This document shows positions 26,450-35,662 of a DNA stretch of 42,428 bases, piece by piece; the stretch's first letter is position 1, and each line of letters begins with the position of its first letter. The notes beneath the pieces were generated by a model. The model did not search any database. It worked only from the letters and a program-made list of their open reading frames with translations, and was not told where the DNA came from. Origin of the DNA: Eubacteriaceae bacterium (GTDB lineage Bacteria; Bacillota; Clostridia; Lachnospirales; Lachnospiraceae). The DNA is taken from the NCBI GenBank assembly GCA_910575665.1, contig CAJTFB010000033.1, positions 1 through 42,428 of the forward strand. The letters are read 5' to 3'. Made by a program: the position numbers and the translations under genes.

Positions 26450-27391
26450 TCAATAATCAAACAAAGTCATCTGCCGGTCAGCAAATGATCTAACACTTCG
26501 TTCTTTAATGGAATCCTTTTCATCAGGTTCTCCAAATAATAATGGTGAATGACAATCATGCTGTTCATAATTATTATTCACACTTGACTTGCTGCTATTC
26601 GCATAACAATATAAACAGCCATTTTTGCACGTGTCGTAAGCTCCAATATCAATGCTTTCTATACAACCACATTCTCCTCTTTGATTTTTGTCCTTTCCAA
26701 TATGCAATCTACATTTTCCAATTTTCTCAAAACGCTCTTTATCAATACAATGGGCAGGCAAGACTCCAATATCAGTAAAATCACAACACTCCGCACAGGT
26801 ATCTATATAAATATTATATTTTTTCGCCGTTTCGACAAATCTTTGCAACAGTTCTAATTGCTGCTCTGATGAAACTGTCTGTATTTTCAATGGCTTCATA
26901 TGGTGTTCCGTTTTTTTATATAAATCAATAAAACTTACGGTACATTTCTCCGTATATGGCGCAAGTTTGGAAGCCAAAACTTCAAAATATCTGCAATGAT
27001 ATTCTATGGTGTACTTATCACTGATAAATATAGGATCATATCGCCAGACCACTCTTTCTTTTCCAATCTCTCTTGATAATGTCTGAAACGCTGGTATGAT
27101 CACTTGATTTTTAGGCGGTAAGTTTTTTTCAATATCTGGTCCATATGCAGTCAATGTAAATTGAAAATAATAGTTATATTTTTCAAGCTGTTTCAGCCTC
27201 TTTAACATGGGGACTGGATTTTTCGTCCAGAACACTATTCCATCAATGACCTCCGGCGACAAACTAACCCTGCTTATTTGATGAGTATTCATTGGATTTC
27301 GGACCAGAACATATCCTTCTTTTATTCTGTTACAAAACCATTCCGAATAATATGCCGGTATATCTGTTCGTCTGCTTGCACTTATAATCAT
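26450..27391 (-). CDS. DUF1848 protein (radical-SAM-like cysteine cluster)
   Basis: A 313-residue protein starting at ATG 27391 (MIISASRRTDIPAYYSEWF). AGAAGG lies eight bases upstream; the ATG two codons earlier is too close to it. Family hallmarks are the N-terminal SASRRTDIPA, FWTKNP, RYDPI, and a C-terminal cysteine cluster with CGCIESIDIG followed by TCKNGCLYCYAN. The last three cysteines have the CxxxCxxC-like spacing of iron-sulphur radical enzymes. DUF1848 proteins are uncharacterised, and DNA repair or photolyase-like chemistry has been guessed from the spore photoproduct lyase-like pattern. It is the first gene after the CRISPR array's distal end. Confidence 0.8.
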   Translation of the reverse strand: MIISASRRTDIPAYYSEWFCNRIKEGYVLVRNPMNTHQISRVSLSPEVIDGIVFWTKNPVPMLKRLKQLEKYNYYFQFTLTAYGPDIEKNLPPKNQVIIPAFQTLSREIGKERVVWRYDPIFISDKYTIEYHCRYFEVLASKLAPYTEKCTVSFIDLYKKTEHHMKPLKIQTVSSEQQLELLQRFVETAKKYNIYIDTCAECCDFTDIGVLPAHCIDKERFEKIGKCRLHIGKDKNQRGECGCIESIDIGAYDTCKNGCLYCYANSSKSSVNNNYEQHDCHSPLLFGEPDEKDSIKERSVRSFADRQMTLFDY

Positions 27392-27605
27392 CCGCATTAC
27401 CTTCTACTATTATTGGCTTATAACGTATCACACCACAATAAATTACCAATCATTTATCATTGTAACTACTTGAAATTAGTTTTATTCTAACACATAACTA
27501 CAAGTATTTGTACCTATTATTTTTCACTACCCTTTTTATTGGATTATGTTAAATCCACGTTAGCCCTCGTTTTTGAAATACAAACTTTTAAGATCTTCTT
27601 ATACA

Positions 27606-29591
27606 TACTTAATCCATGCTCCCCATGCGGGGAGCGACGCAGGTCTAGATATTTCTGACTTGTTTTTGGATGAATTTCAATCCACGCCCCCCATGCGGGG
27701 AGCGACCACAGATCGCCGACGCCATTACAGATTCATGCAATTTCAATCCACGCCCCCCATGCGGGGAGCGACCTGGGCTTTGTGTGGGATGTATATCTCG
27801 ATTGGGATTTCAATCCACGCCCCCCATGCGGGGAGCGACGCTTTTGCGTGCATACCCAGCCTTAACTTTATTGCATTTCAATCCACGCCCCCCATGCGGG
27901 GAGCGACACAATCAGCTGGAGAGACTTATCAGTACCAGCTGATTTCAATCCACGCCCCCCATGCGGGGAGCGACGACGTTGGGACGAGGGAAAATTACGA
28001 GAAATTTTGTATTTCAATCCACGCCCCCCATGCGGGGAGCGACTTTAACAGATTTACTTAACATTAACTTTTCAGGATGATTTCAATCCACGCCCCCCAT
28101 GCGGGGAGCGACTGGGTCGTCGCTTCTGTCGGATCGGAAAGGAGTAATTTCAATCCACGCCCCCCATGCGGGGAGCGACGGTGTCGTCCAGCAGGTTAAA
28201 GTGGATCCTTCCATTTCAATCCACGCCCCCCATGCGGGGAGCGACAATGCCACCAAAGACAGTAATTTACCCCCAGAGATAATTTCAATCCACGCCCCCC
28301 ATGCGGGGAGCGACCAGTTCAAAGGATAGTGCGGCGTCTTCGCAGACGTATTTCAATCCACGCCCCCCATGCGGGGAGCGACGGGATTTTGCAATAGCGC
28401 CATCCTTTTCTACCGATTTCAATCCACGCCCCCCATGCGGGGAGCGACTCCCGGACACAAAAGAGTACATCATATATACACCAATTTCAATCCACGCCCC
28501 CCATGCGGGGAGCGACGACACTGGAATAGATGTATATATCTACATGACAATTTCAATCCACGCCCCCCATGCGGGGAGCGACGGACTATCAAAAGATAGT
28601 GGCAGGGGGTGTTTAATTTCAATCCACGCCCCCCATGCGGGGAGCGACATTTAACGGAATATTCATAACGCCGGAAACAAGGATTTCAATCCACGCCCCC
28701 CATGCGGGGAGCGACATATTTTCGCACCGGAAAAGGCAGAGGATATAATAATTTCAATCCACGCCCCCCATGCGGGGAGCGACGATGCATTTTTGGATCT
28801 ATACAAATAAGGGCAGGTATTTCAATCCACGCCCCCCATGCGGGGAGCGACGGCTTTTTATCAACAGGCAGCTAATGAAACAGAGATTTCAATCCACGCC
28901 CCCCATGCGGGGAGCGACTCGAGTTTTGCATGGGGCGATGCGGACGAAATGAATTTCAATCCACGCCCCCCATGCGGGGAGCGACAGACAGTGGGGAAAA
29001 TGCCGATTAAATTCTACGGAATTTCAATCCACGCCCCCCATGCGGGGAGCGACGGCAACGACCCAGAACTAGTCTCTCAAATGCAGATTTCAATCCACGC
29101 CCCCCATGCGGGGAGCGACCGGCAAACTCTCGACCTCGTTTGTCGAAAAGAGTGATTTCAATCCACGCCCCCCATGCGGGGAGCGACGGCAAACTCTCGA
29201 CCTCGTTTGTCGAAAAGAGTGATTTCAATCCACGCCCCCCATGCGGGGAGCGACAAAAATCCTGATGCTGGTACTAAGCCTGGTGATGATTTCAATCCAC
29301 GCCCCCCATGCGGGGAGCGACTTTGTGTCCTGTGCGTTGTGATCAGCTTCATTTGTAATTTCAATCCACGCCCCCCATGCGGGGAGCGACAATTGCAGTT
29401 TAAACCAAAACATATCTTATCCAGTATTTCAATCCACGCCCCCCATGCGGGGAGCGACCGCGTCTGCTATGCCTCATATACGTAAAAGGCTTATTTCAAT
29501 CCACGCCCCCCATGCGGGGAGCGACGTATAATCAAGGCATTCCGGCTTTTAAAACTGTATTTCAATCCACGCCCCCCATGCGGGGAGCGAC
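27606..29591 (-). CRISPR. Type I-C CRISPR array, 30 repeats and 29 spacers
   Basis: Repeats are 33 bases. In the transcribed (minus) orientation they begin GTCGCTCCCCGC and end GGATTGAAAT, as in type I-C. Twenty-nine are identical. The leader-distal copy at 27606-27638 differs at about six positions. Spacers are 33-36 bases. Repeat starts advance by 66-69 bases from 27606 to 29559. Each repeat can fold into a CGCTCCC/GGGGGCG stem, where Cas5c would cut to leave an 11-base 5' handle. The leader is on the right, next to cas2, so the newest spacers are at the right end. Spacers at 29120-29154 and 29188-29221 are a tandem duplicate. Confidence 0.98.
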
Positions 29592-29990
29592 AGCAAAAAT
29601 TACATATTTGCAAACAAATATGTATTCTTATTTGTGCAAAATTACCAAAAATTTAAGTTTTCTTTACTCTTCTATGTTATATGCACTTCATTTTCCCTAA
29701 ATTTCATGGTGCGAACCTCTTAGGGATGCCATGTTCATTTAGATCTCGCACCATTGATATGATGCTGAGGATTGCTTCGTTGTTTCACACACCCCCGCAC
29801 CTCTACCTTTGTCAGTGCTATACAGACATTCAGCATTCTATAAGCTTTCAGAATTCGCTGATTTACTACGCAAACCGCTACTTCTTCATGATTAAACGGC
29901 TCTCACGATCAAATGCCTTATCATATTTTTTGTGCATGCTATAACACATTTAAGTTCATCTAACTCATTTTTTCATATATGTGCTTGGTA
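29592..29990 (-). promoter_or_regulatory. CRISPR leader
   Basis: The 399 bases between cas2 and the first repeat have no gene. The 100 bases next to the array are extremely AT-rich. A perfect 9-base inverted repeat with a 4-base loop (ACATATTTG/CAAATATGT, 29602-29623) lies only 10 bases from the first repeat. A second perfect 9-base inverted repeat (ATGGTGCGA/TCGCACCAT, 29706-29714 and 29746-29754) lies 115-163 bases from the array; a GGTGCGA...TCGCACC pair is, from memory, typical of type I-C leaders. The pre-crRNA promoter should be here, but I cannot choose a -35/-10 pair with confidence. Confidence 0.75.
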
Positions 29991-30290
29991 TCATACGATC
30001 AGTGTTCCCTCTGCTTCATAGGAGGCTTTCACACCAAAATGCTCAACCTTCCTTTGATATTTATTACCAAGATTATAGAACCGCAAACTATCTTGCTTGG
30101 GGTCAATCATTGATAGCAGCTTGTCCTTCACTATTAACAGCTGGGAAGAGTCCAAAACACATTCAAACACAGAATTCTGCACCCTCTGTCCATAGTTGAC
30201 ACATTCTTTAGCCACTTTTCTCAGCCGTTTACGTCCGGCAGCATCCTGTGTCGAAACATCATACGTAATCAGTATTAATATGAGAATCAC
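29991..30290 (-). CDS. cas2: CRISPR-associated endonuclease Cas2
   Basis: Partner of Cas1 in spacer acquisition. A 99-residue ferredoxin-like protein with the core strand LILITYDVST, the conserved RRLRKVAKxCxxYGxRVQxSVFEC stretch (here KRLRKVAKECVNYGQRVQNS) and the C-terminal NKYQRKVEHFG typical of type I-C. The start is a GTG at 30290 immediately after the cas1 stop codon, with no gap and with GGAAG inside the end of cas1, so the two are translationally coupled. It is the last gene before the leader and array. Confidence 0.95.
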   Translation of the reverse strand: MILILILITYDVSTQDAAGRKRLRKVAKECVNYGQRVQNSVFECVLDSSQLLIVKDKLLSMIDPKQDSLRFYNLGNKYQRKVEHFGVKASYEAEGTLIV

Positions 30291-31322
30291 CTACTTCCAT
30301 AAAAATGGTGGATATTCATCCAGGTCACCCCGGACCGTCCGCGCCAGCAGAAGCGCCTGTATATAAGGAACCAGTCCCCACTCCATCTTTTCTTTCAGAA
30401 AAGGATGGGTGATCGTCTCCTTTTTGCGGTTCTGCCAGGCATTAAAAAAGACTTTTCTTCCCTCTTCATTCAAAACAACTGCGTGATCCTGCTGGGTCTC
30501 AAAATGAGATGCCCGAAGCGCTTTTGTATTGATCAATGTCAGAACAAACCGGTCAGCCATGATCGGGCGCAGTTCCTCCATCAGATCCAGGGCCAGCGAA
30601 GTTCTTCCCGGTCTGTCACCATGCATAAATCCCACATATGGATCAAGACCAACGCTGTATAGAGAATTTGCACACTCGCCTGCCAAAATGGTATAGGCAA
30701 AGGATAAAACTGCATTTACATTGTCAAGAGGTGGTCTTCGATTTCTCCTTATAAATGTAAAATCCTCTTTTTGATTTAAAATCAGATCATTGAAAATTGA
30801 GAAATATTGTTCTGCTGCCTTTCCCTCTACCCCTCGCAGCTCATCCAGTGCGGACACCTTTTCTATTTTTCCCAGGGAATCATACAGCACACCTGAGATC
30901 CGGCGCAGTTTTTCCTCATCCACACGATAGGCATGATCCCGCAGAGTCCGCTCCACACTCCATCTGCCATTAAAGACTTTACCTAATATCATATTTTTAG
31001 CATAGGATACACCTCTGTCATGATCATCAGAAATACGATACTGTTCTTTTCTCAAAAGTACATTGCCATATTCTTTTCCCACTGTCCTGGCAAGAAACCT
31101 GCCTCTGGGAGAAAAGAAGCTCATTCCAATCTTTCTCTCCGCACATGCACCCATCAACGCCGGTGTTGCCCCTTTATAGGTGAAGCACACTACATTCTCC
31201 AGTGTGTGAAGAGGAAACCTGGCAAGAATATTTTCCCCGTTCTGTATTACAATATTTTCTCCGTCTAATGTCAGATAGCAGCTTTCTGTCATCACATATA
31301 ATGTATTTAATAATTTTCGCAT
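30291..31322 (-). CDS. cas1: CRISPR-associated integrase Cas1 (type I-C)
   Basis: Integrase that inserts new spacers at the leader end. The 343-residue length is standard. The metal-binding residues are present: Glu166 (GVEGKAA), His234 (GFMHGDRPGR) and the acidic LDLMEELRP segment (Asp246, Glu249/250). GGAGAG lies four bases before the ATG at 31322. It lies 76 bases after cas4 and is coupled to cas2. Confidence 0.97.
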   Translation of the reverse strand: MRKLLNTLYVMTESCYLTLDGENIVIQNGENILARFPLHTLENVVCFTYKGATPALMGACAERKIGMSFFSPRGRFLARTVGKEYGNVLLRKEQYRISDDHDRGVSYAKNMILGKVFNGRWSVERTLRDHAYRVDEEKLRRISGVLYDSLGKIEKVSALDELRGVEGKAAEQYFSIFNDLILNQKEDFTFIRRNRRPPLDNVNAVLSFAYTILAGECANSLYSVGLDPYVGFMHGDRPGRTSLALDLMEELRPIMADRFVLTLINTKALRASHFETQQDHAVVLNEEGRKVFFNAWQNRKKETITHPFLKEKMEWGLVPYIQALLLARTVRGDLDEYPPFLWK

Positions 31323-31398
31323 TTTGCTCTCCTGTATTCAGTTCTGGCGCAAATTTGAAACCTGTTTCGTCCTGCTCCGGCCAGACACCATCAGATAG

Positions 31399-32058
31399 TT
31401 AATCTCCCGTGTGAATATTCTGTCTGATATACTGTCCGACATCCATACTCTTTTGCAATTTGGGCAGACACAGATCTGCCAGGGAACATGACTTACACCG
31501 CTTTGAAGTCTTAACATTAGGGGTATGTCCCCTCTTGAACATCTCGTGCATCTTTTTCGCTGTTTCTTTTGTTGCACTTCGCAGATCTTCCGTAAATTCC
31601 ACCCTGCTTCTCCTTCTATTCATACCATAATACAAAGAGCCCCAGGATATGTTTGTCTGAAACATTTCTTCCAAACAGACCGCCTGCGCACAAAGCTGCA
31701 GTTCATCTGCATTATTTTCTTTGGGCGTACCATGTTTATACTCTATAGGTACAGGAGTCCATTTTCCATCATAGCCAAATAAGTCAATGCCCTTCTCGCT
31801 TTGATGAAACTCAACTACGTCACACTGTCCGCTCAGTCCCAGTTCATGGGAAGCAATGCGCAGTCCCCTGATGATCAGCAGATCCCCTCTCTTTTCAAAA
31901 GATCCCTCATCATGAGCCTTTTTGTGCATCAGTTCCCCAGCCGTTGTCTTGTAGTTCTCCGCCCATTGCTGCTCAATATGTATCAACGCCCATTGCCGCT
32001 GGCAGAAAGCAAAATGCTGAATACCTGAAAGCATTAAATAATCCTCTTCGGAATACAT
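31399..32058 (-). CDS. cas4: CRISPR-associated exonuclease Cas4
   Basis: RecB-like nuclease that trims prespacers and selects the PAM-bearing end for Cas1-Cas2. The 219 residues include the four iron-sulphur cysteines (Cys19, Cys188, Cys191, Cys197), the nuclease Asp80 (GQCDVVEF) and Glu106-x-Lys108 (PIEYKHG), and the QxxxY-like region in ELQLCAQAVCLEE. The ATG at 32058 starts two bases after the cas7 stop, with GAAGGG overlapping the end of cas7. Confidence 0.96.
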   Translation of the reverse strand: MYSEEDYLMLSGIQHFAFCQRQWALIHIEQQWAENYKTTAGELMHKKAHDEGSFEKRGDLLIIRGLRIASHELGLSGQCDVVEFHQSEKGIDLFGYDGKWTPVPIEYKHGTPKENNADELQLCAQAVCLEEMFQTNISWGSLYYGMNRRRSRVEFTEDLRSATKETAKKMHEMFKRGHTPNVKTSKRCKSCSLADLCLPKLQKSMDVGQYIRQNIHTGD

Positions 32059-32060
32059 AA

Positions 32061-32906
32061 CTAAATCCCTTCTATTTCTTCCAGCTCCAGATCAGGCAGC
32101 GATTCAATGATAATCTCATAATCCTCAAAACTCTTTGGATCATCCACTTTGGCTGTCACCTTCACCAGTCTGTGCACCTTTGCAGATGAATACTGTCCCA
32201 TCGGACAGTTGTGCTTCCACCAGTATACCCTGCACACTTCCATGCTGCCATCCGGTCTCGCCGAGGAGCTGTCATTTACAAACAGCGTCCGAAGCGCCTC
32301 TTTTATTTTCTCCGCATCCTCATCACTGAATCCTGTTTTTTCAGCCAGCTGATGATTAATACTTCCTTTAACGACATACAATGCAGAATGTACTTTGTGT
32401 TTCATTCCCATCGTGTCCGATGACTTTTTATCCTTTGTCTCACTATTGACACTTTTTGTGATCTGCATACTGTCAATAGCGACGGGCAGCACGCTAAAAG
32501 CAGAGTGCACTGACACCGGTCCCCGGACGCCGACGGATACATTGCCATCCTTAAATGCAAAAACCTGTCCAAAACTGCGCACATCGATCCAGGTCCTGCA
32601 GGCCGCCTTCGCATATGCCTCCCGGTCCTTATCCTTCTGTGCTTTCTGCATCTCCTCATTGCTCTTTGCCCGGTCTGAGAGGCTCTTACATTCATCGTCA
32701 GAACGCTCCTCACTCTGCACAAATATATTCTCGCCCATATCCTGCAGACGGTTTCTGATCTTGCGCTTAATGCACACGTCGGAGATCTCCCCATAGCCGT
32801 CATAGGTCTCCCGCGGCCGGTTGCCGTTCAACGGATCTCCATTCGGATTTGCATTTTGTACCATCACTAAAACTTCAAAATCAATTTTATTTGTAAATTC
32901 ACCCAT
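32061..32906 (-). CDS. cas7c: Cascade backbone protein Cas7 (Csd2), type I-C
   Basis: RAMP protein forming the filament that holds the crRNA spacer. The 281 residues include FEVLVMVQNANPNGDPLNGNRPRE at the N-terminus, IKRKIRNRLQDMG, the RSFGQVFAFK and VRGPVSVHSAFSV core, and a C-terminal LPDLELEEIEGI. AAAGGAGAG sits a few bases before the ATG. It lies 21 bases downstream of cas8c. Confidence 0.96.
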   Translation of the reverse strand: MGEFTNKIDFEVLVMVQNANPNGDPLNGNRPRETYDGYGEISDVCIKRKIRNRLQDMGENIFVQSEERSDDECKSLSDRAKSNEEMQKAQKDKDREAYAKAACRTWIDVRSFGQVFAFKDGNVSVGVRGPVSVHSAFSVLPVAIDSMQITKSVNSETKDKKSSDTMGMKHKVHSALYVVKGSINHQLAEKTGFSDEDAEKIKEALRTLFVNDSSSARPDGSMEVCRVYWWKHNCPMGQYSSAKVHRLVKVTAKVDDPKSFEDYEIIIESLPDLELEEIEGI

Positions 32907-32927
32907 TTTATCTCTCCTTTTCTGAAC

Positions 32928-34859
32928 TTATTGTTTTTCCTGTTCTTTTTTCTGAAATGCCTGTTTCATGTACTCTGTCTGCAGGTAATATGCCGGCAGG
33001 TACATTTCCGACAAAGGCTTATTGTCAAATCCGGCTCCCGCAAGATGCACCATGATCTCTTCCGTCCACTCTTCAAATTTTTTTAATTGATAACCATTTA
33101 ACTTCTTCTCGTATGGCATCATATTCTGTTTTATGGTTTGAAAGGTTTTGGCGGGTCTGCTGCTGAACGCATTCCAGTAACGTCTTGCATTCGTTGTACG
33201 CCCTTCTTTTACTTTGCCATCTTCGTCCCGCTCGAACATGGCACGCTGCTCCATAAGATCATATACAGCTAACAGCCTCCCAAACAAAACATTTCGGTCC
33301 TTTACATTGTCCTCCAGAAATTTATCCATAGTACTGCCTCCCTTCTCGTAATTAAACCGGATCATTGCACACGCAACACATAACACATCGTTATACCATA
33401 CAAACGGATTCATAGACTGCGGCATGGACGCTCTCCTTGCCGCTGCCCTGACAATGTCTAAGGGGATCTTTCTGCCCTTTCCTGTAATGTATGGAAGCAA
33501 CCGATTTGTGACAGCCCGGATCAGCTTACTATCTGCTTCCAGCCAGTTTGACCTCTGTGTGCCAAAGGCAGCCAGCGCCATGTCACGGGGTGACGGTGAA
33601 CACTCGCATGAGATGTTCTTTTTAACGCCATCCGTTTTTTCCACTGTTATATAACGGCGCCATTTACAATGTTCCTGCCAGTATAACAAAGCATCCATAT
33701 ACTGTTTACCGCCCATTTCATCATAATAGCAGATCGACAGCCTTCCCGTCGTCGCCGCATCCAGTGCGATCACCGCAATATGGTCATCCACTTTGATTTT
33801 TCCGGCATATCCCCGCACTGCAAGATTAAATTGTTCCGCAAAATATTTTCCGGTATCCTGTTTATTTTTGTTCTCTGCCTCCATGTCATCCAGTATGTCA
33901 AAATCAAACTCAAAATCATCCAGATCCTCATAGGCATGTATAGAATCTTTCATCATGTCGGGAACTGACATATCCCGGTTTGACATCCAGCAGACCAGCG
34001 CTGAACCATCTCGCGTATATCCCTGTTTCTGGATCAGCCATTTCAAAGCGTTATGAGCCTTTTGTGACACCACATATCCGACAGAAACCGCCTGGTTTTT
34101 CGAGGCAAATCTGCCCCGGTAAGTAAATCCCGATTCGTCATTTCCCGAGATCAGCTTTGCCTTATCACCGCTGTTGCGTATCTTGGAAGGATGTTTCTCC
34201 GAACAGGTGCCCATCTCTCCAGATACATAGCATAGCTCCGTCTGCCCCGCCTTCTTCTGGTAATACCTGTCATATGTCTCATACAATTCCTGATTTTCCC
34301 ATACGCGGGGCGTGTCATTTCCATAGACGATAAACCTTACATTGGCGCCGGTCTGCCCGGAACCCTGCAATTTTACATTGTCCGTAAGCCTTCCGCCTTC
34401 ATTCAGCTCCAGTGTATGATCCTGGATCAGATCATAGATCAGCGATTTCTTCTTTAGATATTTCCATATCGTCTGCACCATAGGGTGCGTATTCTCGGAT
34501 TCCGCCCAGTCCTGCAGCTGCTCCATATACGCCTCGTAATATTCTTTTTTCTTCTGATCTCCCGTATATAACGCGTAGTCCCCCGCCACGTAGCAAAGTT
34601 TATCACATAACGGGTGTGGTGCAATTCCACTGCTTCTCGCCGCGGAATCCTCTGTTACCGGGATTATTGTGACGATATCTGGTCCCTTATCAAGCTTTTT
34701 CGAACCTAGGAAATTCCCCTCCTCATCCAGCGTCACTTCGATCTGGGCGTTAAAGGTAGAATGGGAAAGGGGCAGCAGCACAGGCTGGTCGTTTTTTATC
34801 ACCCCTGCCAGTTCCGAATAGACATCATATGTATCAGCCAAGGTCTTTAACCATGCCAA
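32928..34859 (-). CDS. cas8c: Cascade large subunit Cas8c (Csd1)
   Basis: Large subunit of the type I-C effector, expected to recognise the PAM; in this subtype an internal start in cas8c often also makes the small subunit Cas11. The 643-residue product is placed from the TTG at 34859 ([17 protein letters not shown]). A GGGAGGTGG site lies about seven bases upstream, and the family begins with a similar xWLxxLxxTYD. The start overlaps the cas5c 3' end by 26 bases. Longer in-frame starts exist (ATG 34883 and others further up) but fit the family N-terminus less well. The protein has the usual [16 protein letters not shown] and later [12 protein letters not shown] segments. Confidence 0.93.
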   Translation of the reverse strand: MAWLKTLADTYDVYSELAGVIKNDQPVLLPLSHSTFNAQIEVTLDEEGNFLGSKKLDKGPDIVTIIPVTEDSAARSSGIAPHPLCDKLCYVAGDYALYTGDQKKKEYYEAYMEQLQDWAESENTHPMVQTIWKYLKKKSLIYDLIQDHTLELNEGGRLTDNVKLQGSGQTGANVRFIVYGNDTPRVWENQELYETYDRYYQKKAGQTELCYVSGEMGTCSEKHPSKIRNSGDKAKLISGNDESGFTYRGRFASKNQAVSVGYVVSQKAHNALKWLIQKQGYTRDGSALVCWMSNRDMSVPDMMKDSIHAYEDLDDFEFDFDILDDMEAENKNKQDTGKYFAEQFNLAVRGYAGKIKVDDHIAVIALDAATTGRLSICYYDEMGGKQYMDALLYWQEHCKWRRYITVEKTDGVKKNISCECSPSPRDMALAAFGTQRSNWLEADSKLIRAVTNRLLPYITGKGRKIPLDIVRAAARRASMPQSMNPFVWYNDVLCVACAMIRFNYEKGGSTMDKFLEDNVKDRNVLFGRLLAVYDLMEQRAMFERDEDGKVKEGRTTNARRYWNAFSSRPAKTFQTIKQNMMPYEKKLNGYQLKKFEEWTEEIMVHLAGAGFDNKPLSEMYLPAYYLQTEYMKQAFQKKEQEKQ

Positions 34860-35580
34860 AGGCACCACCTCCCTCAAATTCATCTGACCCCGAAAAATTT
34901 TTTCCAGGCACAAAGAGTTTTTGCTTTTCACTGCGCAGGATACGCCGGATCTCACATTCTTCGGGCCTGGGAAAATGAATGATGCCCTTTTCCATCTGTG
35001 CATTCCACAGACGCACCGTCATTTTTCCCTTCTCTTCCTCCCGCACAGCTTCATCCGGGTAGGTAATACCATGAACCATAATGCCAAAAGAGAGGTTTGT
35101 CTCATCATATTCCCCCTTCCCCTCATCCAAGGGACAGGGCTCTACATATCCCTGGCACTCCCTGGCCCCCAGAAAGATATCCCTTCTTCCGCCCCTCTCA
35201 AGCATTCTCCGGGCGATGTCATAATGTTTGTTCTCGTTCCTGTCATGGGCTAAGTCCGGCCGGTTCTCATTCCACTCAAAATGTGCCCTTACCCGGTACT
35301 CCACATCCCGCAAATAAGTATAAAGGGACAAATCATTTCCTCCACTGTATTTGATGGGGCGGATTCCTTTGGACTCCGTCTGGATATACTTCATAATTCG
35401 GCATTCGTCAATGACCCATGTGATCGTCGGCTTCCAATAGATAGATTCTGTAATTCCCTTGAGCGCCTGGTAGGTAGGTATCTGGTAACTACATTTTTCC
35501 CCGCCCGTCTTGGACAGGGGATCTGTAAACAAGGCATATCTTCCAAATACGGTGTACTCGATTATATTCGGTTTTTCCAC
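34834..35580 (-). CDS. cas5c: Cas5c (Cas5d), crRNA-processing ribonuclease
   Basis: In type I-C, Cas5 replaces Cas6 and cuts the pre-crRNA repeat. The 248-residue product starts at the GTG at 35580 ([21 protein letters not shown]). AGGAGGAG lies six bases upstream; the frame is open 25 codons further up to an ATG that lacks any site. Catalytic candidates match the Bacillus halodurans enzyme layout: Tyr32 in [13 protein letters not shown], and Lys118-His119 in [13 protein letters not shown] glycine-rich GGGAF ends the protein. It begins 82 bases after cas3 and overlaps cas8c at its end. Confidence 0.95.
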   Translation of the reverse strand: MEKPNIIEYTVFGRYALFTDPLSKTGGEKCSYQIPTYQALKGITESIYWKPTITWVIDECRIMKYIQTESKGIRPIKYSGGNDLSLYTYLRDVEYRVRAHFEWNENRPDLAHDRNENKHYDIARRMLERGGRRDIFLGARECQGYVEPCPLDEGKGEYDETNLSFGIMVHGITYPDEAVREEEKGKMTVRLWNAQMEKGIIHFPRPEECEIRRILRSEKQKLFVPGKNFSGSDEFEGGGAFGMVKDLG

Positions 35581-35662
35581 TCTGTACTCCTCCTCTCGTG
35601 AAATTTCATAATTTACTTGATGTTGGGGCAAAAACCCTTTTGACCCTGGCATCATTTATTTA

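Noticed and set aside
27543-27575. A possible further decayed CRISPR repeat left of the array (AAATCCACG)
   Set aside because: Only about nine bases match and the distance to the next repeat (59 bases) does not fit the 66-69 base period.
28583-28615. Hairpin ACTATC-AAAA-GATAGT inside one spacer
   Set aside because: It is a property of the captured target sequence, not of the array.
27573-29700. Many ORFs across the CRISPR array encoding repeated MRGAT or PPCGER peptides
   Set aside because: They are translations of the repeats and spacers, with no ribosome binding sites; the region is a CRISPR array.
34860-35003. Extended N-terminus for Cas8c
   Set aside because: The extra 48 codons lie inside cas5c in another frame; the family N-terminus and the ribosome binding site place the start at 34859.
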